Shown here: piece by piece, positions 23,464-33,262 of the stretch
Layout of the letters: the number at the start of each line of letters is the position of its first letter
Numbering within the stretch: the first letter of the stretch is position 1
Assembly: GCF_003254115.1 (NCBI RefSeq)
Contig: NZ_QKZV01000013.1
Coordinates: forward strand, 1-64,000
Origin: Hydrotalea sandarakina
GTDB taxonomy: Bacteria; Bacteroidota; Bacteroidia; Chitinophagales; Chitinophagaceae
Direction of reading: 5' to 3'
Length of the DNA stretch: 64,000 bases
The notes under the pieces: model-generated
The model's input: only the letters and a program-made list of their open reading frames with translations
What the model was told of the DNA's origin: nothing
The model's database searches: none
Program-made: the position numbers and the translations under genes

Positions 23464-24933
23464 GTGAAAAAATTTTTTGTTACACTTATATTGATAATTT
23501 TAAAAATAAATGCTTTTTCGCAGGTGACTATCCATTTCATAGATTCAGAAAAAGTACATCCGGATAGTTTTTATTTTAAAATATATGCACCCATTAATAC
23601 ACAAGGAACGCTGTTTGCGAATCCATATTATTTAGACACAATAAAGGCGTATGATATAACAAATAATAGATCTAAAACAACAGTAGAATACCAAATAAAA
23701 GATACTTCTATAGGTTTTTTTGCTGATTTGTTCGGAAAAGAAACAATTCTTATACCGAATGATCAAGTCAATATTCAAATACATAGAAGAGGCGTAAGAG
23801 ATGATAGCATTAAAATAAATAATAAATTTTATGCATATTGGGCCTATGATTATATCTATCAGGGAAAAAACAAGTATTTATATACTATACTTGACACGCT
23901 TACCTATTACACAGGATATGTTTATAAATATTTTATAAAATTTGAACCTGACAAATATTCGTTAAATGATTATTACGATTCTGTAAGCAAAATTTATTCA
24001 TCAAGATTAAAGATAATTCATCAATATACCTCAAAATATAACATTCCGAAAAGTATAGCCGAACTTGTAAACGCAGAATGTTATGCAGCTTATATAATAA
24101 ATTTGTTAATACCATTACAGGGTAATGACATTTTACCTGAAAAGTATGCCCGTACACTAAAAAACATTGATTTTAATTATCGCTATTTATTTAAAACGCC
24201 CTTATACGCTGATGCTTATTTAGATTATGTTGAAAAGTATTTGGTTAAATATTTGCAACAAACTACCAATCCTGAAAATACTTTTCAAGCAACTTATTTG
24301 GCCATAAAAAATGCATTCCCCAATTCAAATACTGGTGCCATTTTATTGTCGAGATACATCATGAATAATGAAAAAAAACATTTCGCTTGTTTTGATAGTT
24401 TATGTAACAATTTTAAGTTCAACTATCCTACGGCCTCACAAATTCATATCCTTGATTCACTGGTGGAAAGGCATAGAGAAAAAAATAAAATAACTAAAAA
24501 CGATGCCTTTAGTGCTTTACTTTTATCGGCTACTATGCAATTTTTCAATATTCAAAAATGTTTAAATAAAAAACCAATCATCATTAATTGTTGGGCATCT
24601 TGGTGTAGCCCATGTATTAAGGAAATACCGATACTGGAAGCAAAAATGAAAGAATATAATGACAATATTGATATCATTTATATTTCATTTGATAACAATA
24701 AAAGTGATTGGTTAAAAAAACAAAATGAATTAGGTATTAATCAACAGCAATCTTATTTACTTATCAATAATTTTAAATCTGCCATGGCTAACTATTTTGA
24801 TATCACTGCTATTCCTCGCTTAATTTTAGTAGATGCAGATGGGAATATAGTTAATGAACATTTGCCATCGCCCAATAATGATGCATTTAAAAACAACATT
24901 GATGCATTATTAAAGAAAAGTAAATTATATTGA
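23464..24933 (+). CDS. large TlpA-like secreted thioredoxin (T11)
   Basis: The 489-residue protein starts with GTG (23464) and has a signal peptide (about 1-19, ending AFSQ). The first 350 residues do not look like the DUF4369 of its neighbours and are longer, rich in tyrosine. The C-terminal thioredoxin domain has C381-S-P-C384 in CWASWCSPCIKEIP and the segment AIPRLILVD. It follows the dead precursor P11, so it may lack a substrate or act more generally. A terminator follows, closing the locus. Confidence 0.8.
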   Translation: MKKFFVTLILIILKINAFSQVTIHFIDSEKVHPDSFYFKIYAPINTQGTLFANPYYLDTIKAYDITNNRSKTTVEYQIKDTSIGFFADLFGKETILIPNDQVNIQIHRRGVRDDSIKINNKFYAYWAYDYIYQGKNKYLYTILDTLTYYTGYVYKYFIKFEPDKYSLNDYYDSVSKIYSSRLKIIHQYTSKYNIPKSIAELVNAECYAAYIINLLIPLQGNDILPEKYARTLKNIDFNYRYLFKTPLYADAYLDYVEKYLVKYLQQTTNPENTFQATYLAIKNAFPNSNTGAILLSRYIMNNEKKHFACFDSLCNNFKFNYPTASQIHILDSLVERHREKNKITKNDAFSALLLSATMQFFNIQKCLNKKPIIINCWASWCSPCIKEIPILEAKMKEYNDNIDIIYISFDNNKSDWLKKQNELGINQQQSYLLINNFKSAMANYFDITAIPRLILVDADGNIVNEHLPSPNNDAFKNNIDALLKKSKLY

Positions 24934-24977
24934 AGATGATTAATAGCTTTATGTTAAATGATATATGTAATTTGGAA

Positions 24978-25010
24978 AAGTGCAAAAAGCTATAATAAAA
25001 AATTGCACTT
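24978..25010 (+). terminator. terminator-like hairpin after T11
   Basis: AAGTGCAA pairs with TTGCACTT around a 17-base loop, followed by ATTTCTTG. It marks the right end of the peptide locus. Confidence 0.4.
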
Positions 25011-25098
25011 ATTTCTTGAAGTTAATAGTTTAAACAGATACGAAAGCATACATTTTCTTGTTACATTTTATATAATATTCCAATTGCTTGGATATTAC

Positions 25099-25132
25099 AA
25101 AGGCCGGTAACTTTAAATAGTGCCCGGCCTTT
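25099..25132. terminator. GC-rich hairpin between convergent genes
   Basis: AAAGGCCGG pairs with CCGGCCTTT around a 16-base loop. It sits between T11 (plus) and the minus-strand gene ending at 25212. It ends in TTTG on the plus strand and TTTG on the minus strand, so it may work both ways. Confidence 0.45.
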
Positions 25133-25137
25133 GTTGA

Positions 25138-25171
25138 ATAGTATTGTTGCAGTACAAGTGTGCGACGCAAC
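25138..25171 (+). repeat. dispersed repeat, copy 1
   Basis: ATAGTATT, a short variable stretch and GTACAAGTGTGCGACGCAAC recur at 63467-63501, 38 kb away. Both copies lie in gaps between genes. It is probably a small dispersed intergenic element of this genome. Confidence 0.6.
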
Positions 25172-25211
25172 GAAAGTGTAATAGTAGCAATATTGCCGAC
25201 TACCTAAAAAA

Positions 25212-26186
25212 TTACCAGCCCAATATCCATGCAAACATTAATGGCGCTACAATGGTAGCATCACTTTCAACAATAAACTTGGGCGTATGTATATCTAATT
25301 TTCCCCATGTAATTTTTTCGTTGGGAACGGCTCCGGAATAAGATCCGTATGAAGTTGTTGAATCGCTGATTTGGCAGAAGTAACTCCAGAATGGAACATC
25401 GTGCCACTCTAAATCTTGGTACATCATGGGTACAACGCAAATGGGGAAATCGCCGGCTATACCACCGCCAATTTGGAAGAACCCTACCCCCTTGCCGCTA
25501 CTGTTTTCGCGGTACCATTGGCTTAATTCTACCATGTATTCAATTCCGGATTTCATGGTTGAAGCTTTTAGCTCGCCTTTAATCACATAGCTGGCAAAAA
25601 TGTTGCCCATGGTGCTATCTTCCCAACCGGGTACTACAATAGGAATATTTTTTTGTGCAGCAGCCAACATCCAACTGTTTTTGGGATCAATTTCATAGTA
25701 CTGCTCTAACACCCCGCTGAGCAACATTTTATACATATACTCGTGCGGGAAATAGCGCTCGCCTTTATTATCGGCATCTTTCCAAATTTTGAAAATATGT
25801 TGTTGCAAACGACGAAATGCTTCTTCTTCAGGAATGCAAGTGTCGGTAACACGGTTGTAATGGTTTTCAAGTAAATCCCACTCTTCTTGTGGACTTAAAT
25901 CGCGGTAATTTGGTACACGTTTGTAATGACTGTGTGCCACCAGGTTCATGATATCTTCCTCCAAATTAGCACCGGTGCAGCTAATAATTTGCACTTTATC
26001 CTGCCGAATCATTTCGGCCAATGAAATACCTAATTCAGCTGTACTCATGGCTCCGGCCAGTGTAATCATCATTTTGCCCCCTTCCAGCATGTGGGCTTCA
26101 TAAGCTTTTGCAGCATCCATTAAAGCGGCAGCATTAAAGTGACGGTAATGATGCTGTATAAATTGAGAAACAGGACCTTTTTGCAT
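25212..26186 (-). CDS. deoxyhypusine-synthase-family protein
   Basis: The 324-residue protein matches the deoxyhypusine/homospermidine synthase family, which moves the aminobutyl group of spermidine using NAD. Seen are a glycine-rich NAD-type stretch (MMITLAGAMSTAELG), CTGANLEED, the HEYMYKMLL segment, GWEDSTMGN, and the C-terminal AVPNEKITWGKLD region that carries the family's active-site lysine. Bacteria have no eIF5A, so the product is more likely homospermidine or another polyamine. It stands alone on the minus strand. Confidence 0.85.
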   Translation of the reverse strand: MQKGPVSQFIQHHYRHFNAAALMDAAKAYEAHMLEGGKMMITLAGAMSTAELGISLAEMIRQDKVQIISCTGANLEEDIMNLVAHSHYKRVPNYRDLSPQEEWDLLENHYNRVTDTCIPEEEAFRRLQQHIFKIWKDADNKGERYFPHEYMYKMLLSGVLEQYYEIDPKNSWMLAAAQKNIPIVVPGWEDSTMGNIFASYVIKGELKASTMKSGIEYMVELSQWYRENSSGKGVGFFQIGGGIAGDFPICVVPMMYQDLEWHDVPFWSYFCQISDSTTSYGSYSGAVPNEKITWGKLDIHTPKFIVESDATIVAPLMFAWILGW

Positions 26187-26301
26187 ACTTTGCTATTTTA
26201 AGGGGGCAAAAATAAATTTTTTGAACGGTTTTAACGGTTAATATTTAGCTTGTTTTGTAAGGTGTTATAAAAACTTATACATTTGGTTGCCTTTACCCTA
26301 C

Positions 26302-27231
26302 ATGAATATGCTGATAAGCGTTGTAATCCCTGTTTTTAATGAGGAATGGAATATTCCCATTATTAGCAATAGCATTGCTAGCCTTTTTAATGCCATACCC
26401 TATGACTATGAAATACTATTTGTAAACGATGGCAGTACCGATAATAGTTTACAAGCTTTAAAAACAGTAGCTTCCGAAAATAAACACATTAAATACATTT
26501 CATTTTCAAGAAACTTTGGGAAAGACAATGCCTTGTTGGCGGGATTTGATTTTGCCAAAGGCGATGCGGTAATAACAATGGATGCTGACATGCAACATCC
26601 GCCTGAATTAATTCCAAAGCTAATTGATTTATGGCAGCAAGGCAATGCCGTTGTGTACACGTACAGAGAAGACAAGAATGAGCATGCGGCAAAAATGAAT
26701 CAACTTTCCTCTACATTTTTTTATAGGCTCATCAATCATTTATCGGATGTTGAATTGGAAGATGGTATTGCCGATTACCGATTGCTTGATAAAAAAGTAG
26801 TGGCTATTTTAAATAATTTGCATGAAGACCGACCTTTTTTCAGAGGTTTAGTAAAATGGGTAGGCTTTCAACAAACCGGCATTCCTTATAAACCGCATGC
26901 CCGAGCTACCGGCGAAACAAAATACGACCATAAAGCATTAGTACGTTTAGCCTTACAAGGACTTACTTCATTTAGTGTAAAGCCGCTAAATATTGCCATT
27001 TATTTAGGTTTCAGTTTTTCGGCACTTTCCGTTTGTTACTTACCTTATGTATTATACAGCTTATTGTATGGTAAAGCTATTTCAGGTTGGGCATCAACCA
27101 TTGTTACCATTGTTTTTTTTGGAGGATTGCAATTAATGATTTTAGGTATTATGGGTATTTATTTGGGCAAATTATTTATGCAAAGTAAACAAAGGCCTAA
27201 ATATATTATTGATGAAACAAATATTCAGTAG
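26302..27231 (+). CDS. family 2 glycosyltransferase, DPM1/GtrB type
   Basis: The start MNMLISVVIPVFNEEWNIP is preferred over an upstream TTG. Residues 1-215 form a GT-A domain with ISVVIPVFNEE, VNDGSTDNS and the DAD-like MDADMQHPP. Two C-terminal membrane segments (about 230-255 and 265-295) follow. Relatives move a sugar from a nucleotide to polyprenyl phosphate. The next gene, a GT87-like membrane protein, starts 2 bases after the stop and may use that lipid-linked sugar. Confidence 0.88.
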   Translation: MNMLISVVIPVFNEEWNIPIISNSIASLFNAIPYDYEILFVNDGSTDNSLQALKTVASENKHIKYISFSRNFGKDNALLAGFDFAKGDAVITMDADMQHPPELIPKLIDLWQQGNAVVYTYREDKNEHAAKMNQLSSTFFYRLINHLSDVELEDGIADYRLLDKKVVAILNNLHEDRPFFRGLVKWVGFQQTGIPYKPHARATGETKYDHKALVRLALQGLTSFSVKPLNIAIYLGFSFSALSVCYLPYVLYSLLYGKAISGWASTIVTIVFFGGLQLMILGIMGIYLGKLFMQSKQRPKYIIDETNIQ

Positions 27232-27233
27232 CA

Positions 27234-28463
27234 ATGGAAAGCACCTTGCAAAAACCACAGCAACCATTCGTATATCAATTATATAACCAACTTAAAAGCA
27301 ACAGAGTAGCCATTATTATTTGGTTTGGATTATCATTAGCTACTATAATTATACAAATTATTGGTCACGACAGGTTTAATAACTTCCAAATTTTTCGATA
27401 TGTATTTTTCCATACACTTCAACAAGCCAATTTATATTTAGAATATCCGCAAACCTATGGTGATGTAAATTTATATGGACCATTTTTTAGTATTGTAATA
27501 GCGCCATTTGCAGTATTACCTAAAGACATAGGAGCCATTGCATGGGTATTATTTAATACAGCTATGTTGTATTGGGCTATAAGAAAATTACCCATACAAA
27601 AAGAGGGACAAAATTTTATTTTGGTATTTGCATCTGTTGAAATGATGAATGCTTCCTCATGGGTACAAAGCAATGCGTTTATTGCAGCTTGTATTATTTT
27701 AGGGTTTTGTTACATATGGGAAGGCAAAGATAAATGGGGTCTTTTTTTCATATTAGTAGCCACTTTTATTAAACTATATGGCGTTGTAGGGTTTGCCTTT
27801 TTCTTTTTTAGCAGGCGAAAAATTCATTTTATAAAATGGACGATAATTTGGTCAATTTTATTTTTTATTGCACCTGCTTTAATTGCGCCCTTTAAGTTTA
27901 TTGCTCAAAGCTATATGGATTGGTTTTACGCATTATCAGCTAAATCGGCTAAAAATATTCGTTTAGACATTCAAAATGATTATCAGGATATTTCTGCGAT
28001 GGGAATATTGAGAAGGATTTTTAAAATTAATTACTTAAAAGACGTATGGGTATTAATTCCGGCGGTATTATTATTCGTATCGCAATATTTGCAATTTAAA
28101 AATTTTAGCAACTTACGATTTGCATTGTATCTTTTATGTTCAGTACTATTATTTACGGTTATATTTAGTACCGGCTCCGAATCGCCCACTTACATTATTG
28201 CATTTCCGGCGGTTTGTTTATGGTACTGGCTACAACCTAAACAATTAAGTACTACTATTTTTTTTGTGTTTGCTTTTGTAATTACCAGTTTTTCTTATTC
28301 GGATTTATTAACACCTTGGTTTCGTGAAAGTATTGCAAGGCCTTATGCCATAAAAGCTTTGCCGAATGTTATTGTTTGGATAATACTGATTGTGCAAATT
28401 TGGCGACAACAATTTTTGAAGATTTCAGAACAAAAACTAAATACCCATTTATCTAAAGAATGA
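27234..28463 (+). CDS. GT87/DUF2029-type membrane glycosyltransferase
   Basis: The 409-residue polytopic protein has about ten membrane segments and an early extracytoplasmic loop of the GT-C type (LYLEYPQTYGDVNLYGPFF). This fits polyprenyl-phosphate-dependent mannosyltransferase-like enzymes. It is translationally linked to the GT2 upstream and overlaps the deacetylase downstream by 4 bases, so the three form an operon for a cell-surface glycan or glycolipid. Confidence 0.75.
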   Translation: MESTLQKPQQPFVYQLYNQLKSNRVAIIIWFGLSLATIIIQIIGHDRFNNFQIFRYVFFHTLQQANLYLEYPQTYGDVNLYGPFFSIVIAPFAVLPKDIGAIAWVLFNTAMLYWAIRKLPIQKEGQNFILVFASVEMMNASSWVQSNAFIAACIILGFCYIWEGKDKWGLFFILVATFIKLYGVVGFAFFFFSRRKIHFIKWTIIWSILFFIAPALIAPFKFIAQSYMDWFYALSAKSAKNIRLDIQNDYQDISAMGILRRIFKINYLKDVWVLIPAVLLFVSQYLQFKNFSNLRFALYLLCSVLLFTVIFSTGSESPTYIIAFPAVCLWYWLQPKQLSTTIFFVFAFVITSFSYSDLLTPWFRESIARPYAIKALPNVIVWIILIVQIWRQQFLKISEQKLNTHLSKE

Positions 28464-29248
28464 GAAAAGGGAATTACATATTACTCAGTTTTGATGTAGA
28501 AGAGTTTGATTTGCCATTAGAATATGGGCATAACATGAGTATGGAAGAACAAATGCAGGTGGGTAATAGTGGCACCACTATTATGCAAAATGTTTTACAA
28601 CAACACAATATAGCTTGCACGTTATTTACTACTGCCAACTATGCCATTCACCATAAAGCACAAATTAGCACATTGGCACAAAAGCACGAAATAGCATCGC
28701 ACACCTATTATCATAGCCAATTTGAAGAAGCCGATTTGCTCAATTCAAAAAACACCCTTGAAGCCATAAGTAAGCAACGAGTTACCGGTTTACGTATGCC
28801 CAGAATGCAACAAGTGAATATTCAAGCAGTAAAAGCAGCAGGATACGAATATGATGCATCCATCAACCCTACCTGGATACCCGGCAGATACAATAACCGA
28901 CATTTACCTCGTACGCTTTATGAGGAAGAATGTATTGTGCGAATACCTGCATCGGTAACACCACACTTTCGTATTCCTTTGTTTTGGTTGGCATTTAAAA
29001 ATATGCCACTATGGTTATTTACCCAATTTACTTTGCAAACACTACGCAAAGATGGGTACGTAAGTTTATACTTACATCCGTGGGAGTTTACAGATATTTC
29101 AAGCTATCCCATTCCTGCTTATACCAAAAGGCAAGCAGGTAAAAAATTAGAAGATAAATTGCATGCGCTTATCAGAACGCTTCAAAAACATGGCGATTTT
29201 ATAACCATGCAACAATTTAAAAATATTCAGTCAAGCAATATTTCATAA
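28460..29248 (+). CDS. polysaccharide deacetylase (NodB family)
   Basis: The 262-residue protein has the NodB signs FDVEEFDLP (metal aspartates), HEIASHTYYHSQF (metal histidines), GLRMPRM and a late LYLHPWEF. It should remove acetyl groups from an N-acetylated surface sugar. No signal peptide is seen, so it may act in the cytosol. It overlaps the preceding gene by ATGA. Confidence 0.85.
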   Translation: MRKGNYILLSFDVEEFDLPLEYGHNMSMEEQMQVGNSGTTIMQNVLQQHNIACTLFTTANYAIHHKAQISTLAQKHEIASHTYYHSQFEEADLLNSKNTLEAISKQRVTGLRMPRMQQVNIQAVKAAGYEYDASINPTWIPGRYNNRHLPRTLYEEECIVRIPASVTPHFRIPLFWLAFKNMPLWLFTQFTLQTLRKDGYVSLYLHPWEFTDISSYPIPAYTKRQAGKKLEDKLHALIRTLQKHGDFITMQQFKNIQSSNIS

Positions 29249-29267
29249 ATACTGTTGACTGAATATT
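29222..29267. terminator. hairpin at the deacetylase end
   Basis: AATATTCAGTCAA pairs perfectly with TTGACTGAATATT and ends in CTTTCG. It includes the deacetylase stop and faces the convergent gene at 29283, so it may act in both directions. Confidence 0.55.
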
Positions 29268-29282
29268 CTTTCGTTTTCTGTA

Positions 29283-29732
29283 TTAATTACTCATACGTTT
29301 AAATTCACTCACATTACCTGCAGGTGAAATTTGCAATACAATAGTTTCCTGCTCAGTTAATAAGGATACATAGTATGAAACTTCATTTTCAGCACTCCTG
29401 TACTCTATACAATCTATTAGTTGATAAGGAGGAAAAGGATACTTTAAACTAATAGCCTTAATAGCACGTTCTGGTAATTTGCTGTAATCCATTTTAGAAG
29501 TTACAGCAGTTAAATCACCATAACTGTCGTAGAAGGCATTCATTTCTTTTCCATTTAAAGTGAAACTGGCCCTAATGAATTGAGGCGTAACTTTCCAATC
29601 AACATTTTCAGCTTTTAAAAATTTTGCTGTAAAGTTGTTTAATACAGTAAAGCTTACATCAGAAGCAGGATCGGTGGCGGCAGTAGCTGCAATAGAAACT
29701 GTAATTAACGCCAGAAATAAAATTTTTTTCAT
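29283..29732 (-). CDS. secreted PepSY-like (DUF2874-type) protein
   Basis: The 149-residue protein has a signal peptide (about 1-18, ending TAATD). The rest resembles the PepSY-like fold common in Bacteroidota: an alpha/beta pattern with ALKAISLKYP-type text (here RAIKAISLKYPFPPYQLIDCIEY). The fold often sits in small periplasmic proteins of unknown role. It stands alone. Confidence 0.6.
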   Translation of the reverse strand: MKKILFLALITVSIAATAATDPASDVSFTVLNNFTAKFLKAENVDWKVTPQFIRASFTLNGKEMNAFYDSYGDLTAVTSKMDYSKLPERAIKAISLKYPFPPYQLIDCIEYRSAENEVSYYVSLLTEQETIVLQISPAGNVSEFKRMSN

Positions 29733-30091
29733 TGTAAATAAATTGAAGGTTTTAAAATGTTTTTCTCACAAGGCAAAACTATTTTACCTTTTAAATGAAA
29801 CGAAGTTGTTTGTGATTGGTTACAGAAATGTTTATTCGTTTTGTATGAACGGTAGAAAAACATTTTCTAATTTTTTTAAAAAGATTAGATGAAATGCAAT
29901 ACAGACAAGTATTATAGAAAATATTTTTTTGAATAACTAGCATCACGAATGTGTGATGAAAGTGTAAATAAAATGATAACAAGTTGGATGAATGGAAAAT
30001 AAAATTTTAAAAACCAGCAGTTATCATCCTTTATGAGTATACACTTATGAAAAAGTTAACATTGAAAAGAAATATCATGTAAAAACGCGTT
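29733..30091. other. 359-bp gap without a gene
   Basis: The sequence is AT-rich. It should hold the promoter of the minus-strand PepSY-like gene. No ORF, repeat or RNA gene could be supported. Confidence 0.4.
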
Positions 30092-31675
30092 TTATTTTTC
30101 ATGATAATCTTCTTCCGTATTAACTGCCCAAATATTTTCCTTAGAAGTAATGCCGTGTATAATATTATTAACAGCTGCAATGGCTGTTAACATAGAATGA
30201 TCTTGATTATTGTATTTATGCATACCATTGCGGCCAATTAAAAATAAATTGGCAAAGCTATCGGTGAACTGACGAATGACGTTAAATTGATGATAAGTGC
30301 CGAAATAAGCAGGATAAGTTTTGGGCATTCGAATAAGTGTACTATCAATTACATCCTGCTTATCAATAATACCAATACTATGAAGTTCATCAATAGCAAA
30401 TTGAATAAAAGTTTTATCATCCATTTGCCATAAAGCATCACCTTCATTACAAAAATACTCTAAGCCTATCCAAACCTTGCTTGGGTCGGCAACAAGATAA
30501 GGCGACCAGTTGTTGAATATTTGCAACCTTCCGATTTTCACATCACGCTCCTGAATATAAATCCAATTATCGGGAACGAGATTATTGTGTAATGTGCTGT
30601 TTGAAGTATTTGCGATTGATAATTTATTTAAGAGTAAGCCCACAGTTATAAAATCGCGATACTGCAACCCGTTACTAATATTTTGAATATTAATGGGAAC
30701 TATATTACCCATTGCTGCAATCAGTTCCTTTACCGGCATGGTTGAAAAAAAATAATTACCGGATACTGAATGGGTATTACCATTCAAGGTGTTGATGTAT
30801 GAAACCGATTGAATAGCATTATTTTGAACATTTACGGAATTTACTTTGGCATTTGTAATAATGATTCCACCTTTTTCGCGAATAATTGATGCAACAGTTT
30901 CCCACATTTGTCCCGGCCCCAACTTAGGGTACATAAATTGTTCAATTAAGGAAGTAACTACTTCTTTTTGTTGAATAGAATTTGACTTTTTAAATACTGA
31001 TTTAATGGCATGCATTATTGCTTTAGAAACGGATAATTCTTTTATGCGTTGCGCTCCCCAATCGGCAGCAATAGCATTGCAAGGCATACCCCAAACTTTT
31101 TCAGTATAATCTTTAAAAAAAGTTTTATACAATTCACGCCCAAAACGATTGATAAAAAATTCCTCTAACGTTGTTACTTTTTTTAGAGGGAACAATCGAA
31201 TAGCAACATAACTAATACCAATTTTAATTACCCGAACAACACCTAAATTTTGAAGCGTATGAAAGCTAAGAGAAATGGGATAATCGAAAAATTTTCTTAG
31301 ATAAAAAATTCTAGAAACCCTTTTTCTAATTAACATTACCCTGTCTGTGTGATCAGGGTTGGGACCGTTGGGCGAAAGAGCAACCGTTGTTTTTTTTCGG
31401 TGATAAGTAATTTCATTGGGAATAACTTCATTTGCCCCCACACCTTGAAGGGGTAAAATTTGCTGCCACCATTGCATTACAACATCTGACTTGGAAAAAA
31501 ACCGATGGCCACCAATATCTATTCTATTGCCTTTATATACAACTGTTTTTGAGATACCACCCATATCGGCCGATTGTTCTAAAATAATAGGCTGAATGTT
31601 GGTTTTGGTAACCAATTCATAGGCAGCAGTTAAACCTGCCGGACCGGCACCAATAATAACAGCTGTTTCAGGCAT
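30092..31675 (-). CDS. FAD/NAD-dependent oxidoreductase of the protoporphyrinogen oxidase/UGM type
   Basis: The 527-residue protein starts with a dinucleotide-binding motif, [17 protein letters not shown], then [22 protein letters not shown], which is typical of amine-oxidase-like enzymes in surface-polysaccharide regions. It has no membrane segment. The C-terminus keeps the [18 protein letters not shown] stretch that completes the FAD site. It may act on a sugar nucleotide or lipid-linked sugar, given the nearby glycosyltransferases. The exact reaction is unknown. Confidence 0.8.
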   Translation of the reverse strand: MPETAVIIGAGPAGLTAAYELVTKTNIQPIILEQSADMGGISKTVVYKGNRIDIGGHRFFSKSDVVMQWWQQILPLQGVGANEVIPNEITYHRKKTTVALSPNGPNPDHTDRVMLIRKRVSRIFYLRKFFDYPISLSFHTLQNLGVVRVIKIGISYVAIRLFPLKKVTTLEEFFINRFGRELYKTFFKDYTEKVWGMPCNAIAADWGAQRIKELSVSKAIMHAIKSVFKKSNSIQQKEVVTSLIEQFMYPKLGPGQMWETVASIIREKGGIIITNAKVNSVNVQNNAIQSVSYINTLNGNTHSVSGNYFFSTMPVKELIAAMGNIVPINIQNISNGLQYRDFITVGLLLNKLSIANTSNSTLHNNLVPDNWIYIQERDVKIGRLQIFNNWSPYLVADPSKVWIGLEYFCNEGDALWQMDDKTFIQFAIDELHSIGIIDKQDVIDSTLIRMPKTYPAYFGTYHQFNVIRQFTDSFANLFLIGRNGMHKYNNQDHSMLTAIAAVNNIIHGITSKENIWAVNTEEDYHEK

Positions 31676-31837
31676 ATAAAATTGAAAATATTATTTAGAG
31701 CAATGCGAATATCCGATTTTGACAATTCCGCTGTATTAATTCAACATTAATTTATGCTTTTGATTTAAAATCACATTCAAACAATTATTTTTTTGAATAT
31801 CAAAATAAATATTATATTGAAAAAAAATCCTGCTTCT

Positions 31838-33205
31838 ATGCGTGTTCAAACAATATTTTTATTGATTCTTTTAAGTTTTTGCTCATCATTAGCCTATAAC
31901 CAACAAAGCAATACGTTTAAAACAATTTTAACAAAAGCCGGCAATGAAAATAAAAATATTTGGATGTATGTTCAATCCAACAACTGCCAATTATGTAATG
32001 CATTAGCAAAAACCGCTTTAAATAGCGATGAGAGCATTCAATATATTTTGAAAAACGAATACGTTTTTTATACAACGGCTACCATACCTTCCGAAATTCA
32101 GCCGGATACCAGTGTTTACTACTTCCCGGAAACATTTTTTGGAATGATTATAACAGATACAAAAGGGAATATTTTAGCAGTTGATGCCAATGCGAGAAAT
32201 TACCCTAACTATTACACCAACTTTAGTTATAGCATTAAGAATAAAGAGATGCATGGTGGCTCATTATTGCAACAACAACTACAAGCTTATAACTTAAACA
32301 ATAAAGATTTTTATAACGCATATAACTTATTAAAAACTTTATTAGATTATAATATAGAGCCGGGTAATTCCTTATTGAATAGGATTGCTGAAACTATTCC
32401 TGCTGATTCTATTCATTCTACCACATTCATACAAACCTTAGCCAAAGCGGCACCTACTGTATCATCAACATTATTTAAATACTTAAGAAAAGATACTCGA
32501 TTGTTTAGTGAAAGCTGGTACCAACTACCATTGTCATTAAGAATGACCATTAATAGCAGAATTTTAACAAAGTCGTTGAACAGGGCAATTGCCGATACCA
32601 ATTTTGTTTATGCCATAGAAGCAGCACAGTTTATTGCGAATACTTATAACAACAAGGATGAGGGGAATCAGCAATTTGATGCCGCTTTGCTTCAATATTA
32701 CTATGGCATTGGCGATACTACACAATTCATCCAAAAAGCATTGCGCTATTATGATAGATATTTCCCTACAACACTAATTGATTCCATTCATACAGCGGAT
32801 TCAATTTATGCAGCACATAATAATGATGCATTCATGAAACAATTAAAAAAAATGAATATCCAAAATCCAACTGAAAATGGAAATTATTTCATAAAACGAA
32901 CTACCATTATTTCACCCAACGGAACACGCATTGCCGGTGAATTACATAAAGGTGCTAAACAGTTGTATGAAATGACAAATGAGGTTACCTACCTTAACAA
33001 GGCATTAGAATGGAATTCAAAATCAATACGAGCGAATTTAAATGCCGACAATGCCAATACACAAGCCAGAATTTTATATAAATTAGGTAACTATAAAGAG
33101 GCCATTCAGTGGCAAAAAACAGCCATTAATGAAGTGAAAAAGAAAAATTTGGATACCGAGTGGTTTGAACAAAATCCGGAAAAACTACAATCATCCAAAT
33201 CATAA
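31838..33205 (+). CDS. secreted thioredoxin-fold protein with TPR-like tail
   Basis: The start MRVQTIFLLILLSFCSSLAY gives a signal peptide, so an upstream ATG at 31793 is not used. Residues about 30-130 form a thioredoxin-like domain with C50-Q-L-C53. The rest is helical, and the end (EVTYLNKALEWNSKSI, ILYKLGNYKEAIQWQKTAI) is TPR-like. It resembles thioredoxin_7/DUF255-type proteins. It is 7 kb from the peptide locus and not clearly part of it. Confidence 0.7.
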   Translation: MRVQTIFLLILLSFCSSLAYNQQSNTFKTILTKAGNENKNIWMYVQSNNCQLCNALAKTALNSDESIQYILKNEYVFYTTATIPSEIQPDTSVYYFPETFFGMIITDTKGNILAVDANARNYPNYYTNFSYSIKNKEMHGGSLLQQQLQAYNLNNKDFYNAYNLLKTLLDYNIEPGNSLLNRIAETIPADSIHSTTFIQTLAKAAPTVSSTLFKYLRKDTRLFSESWYQLPLSLRMTINSRILTKSLNRAIADTNFVYAIEAAQFIANTYNNKDEGNQQFDAALLQYYYGIGDTTQFIQKALRYYDRYFPTTLIDSIHTADSIYAAHNNDAFMKQLKKMNIQNPTENGNYFIKRTTIISPNGTRIAGELHKGAKQLYEMTNEVTYLNKALEWNSKSIRANLNADNANTQARILYKLGNYKEAIQWQKTAINEVKKKNLDTEWFEQNPEKLQSSKS

Positions 33206-33262
33206 CATCTAACATTTTCAATATATATATTTCGCAAAGCCAAATACTGTATCTTTATTAGA

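Noticed and set aside
1789-24933. TlpA-like proteins as cytochrome c maturation factors
   Set aside because: They share the fold, but no cytochrome maturation gene is nearby and each lies directly after a cysteine-rich precursor.
25144-25341. Plus-strand 65-residue ORF at the start of region 3
   Set aside because: It runs through the dispersed repeat and antisense to the deoxyhypusine-synthase-like gene.
31838-33205. Thioredoxin-fold TPR protein as a member of the peptide locus
   Set aside because: It has a CxxC motif, but lies 7 kb away behind unrelated genes, lacks DUF4369 and has no precursor beside it.
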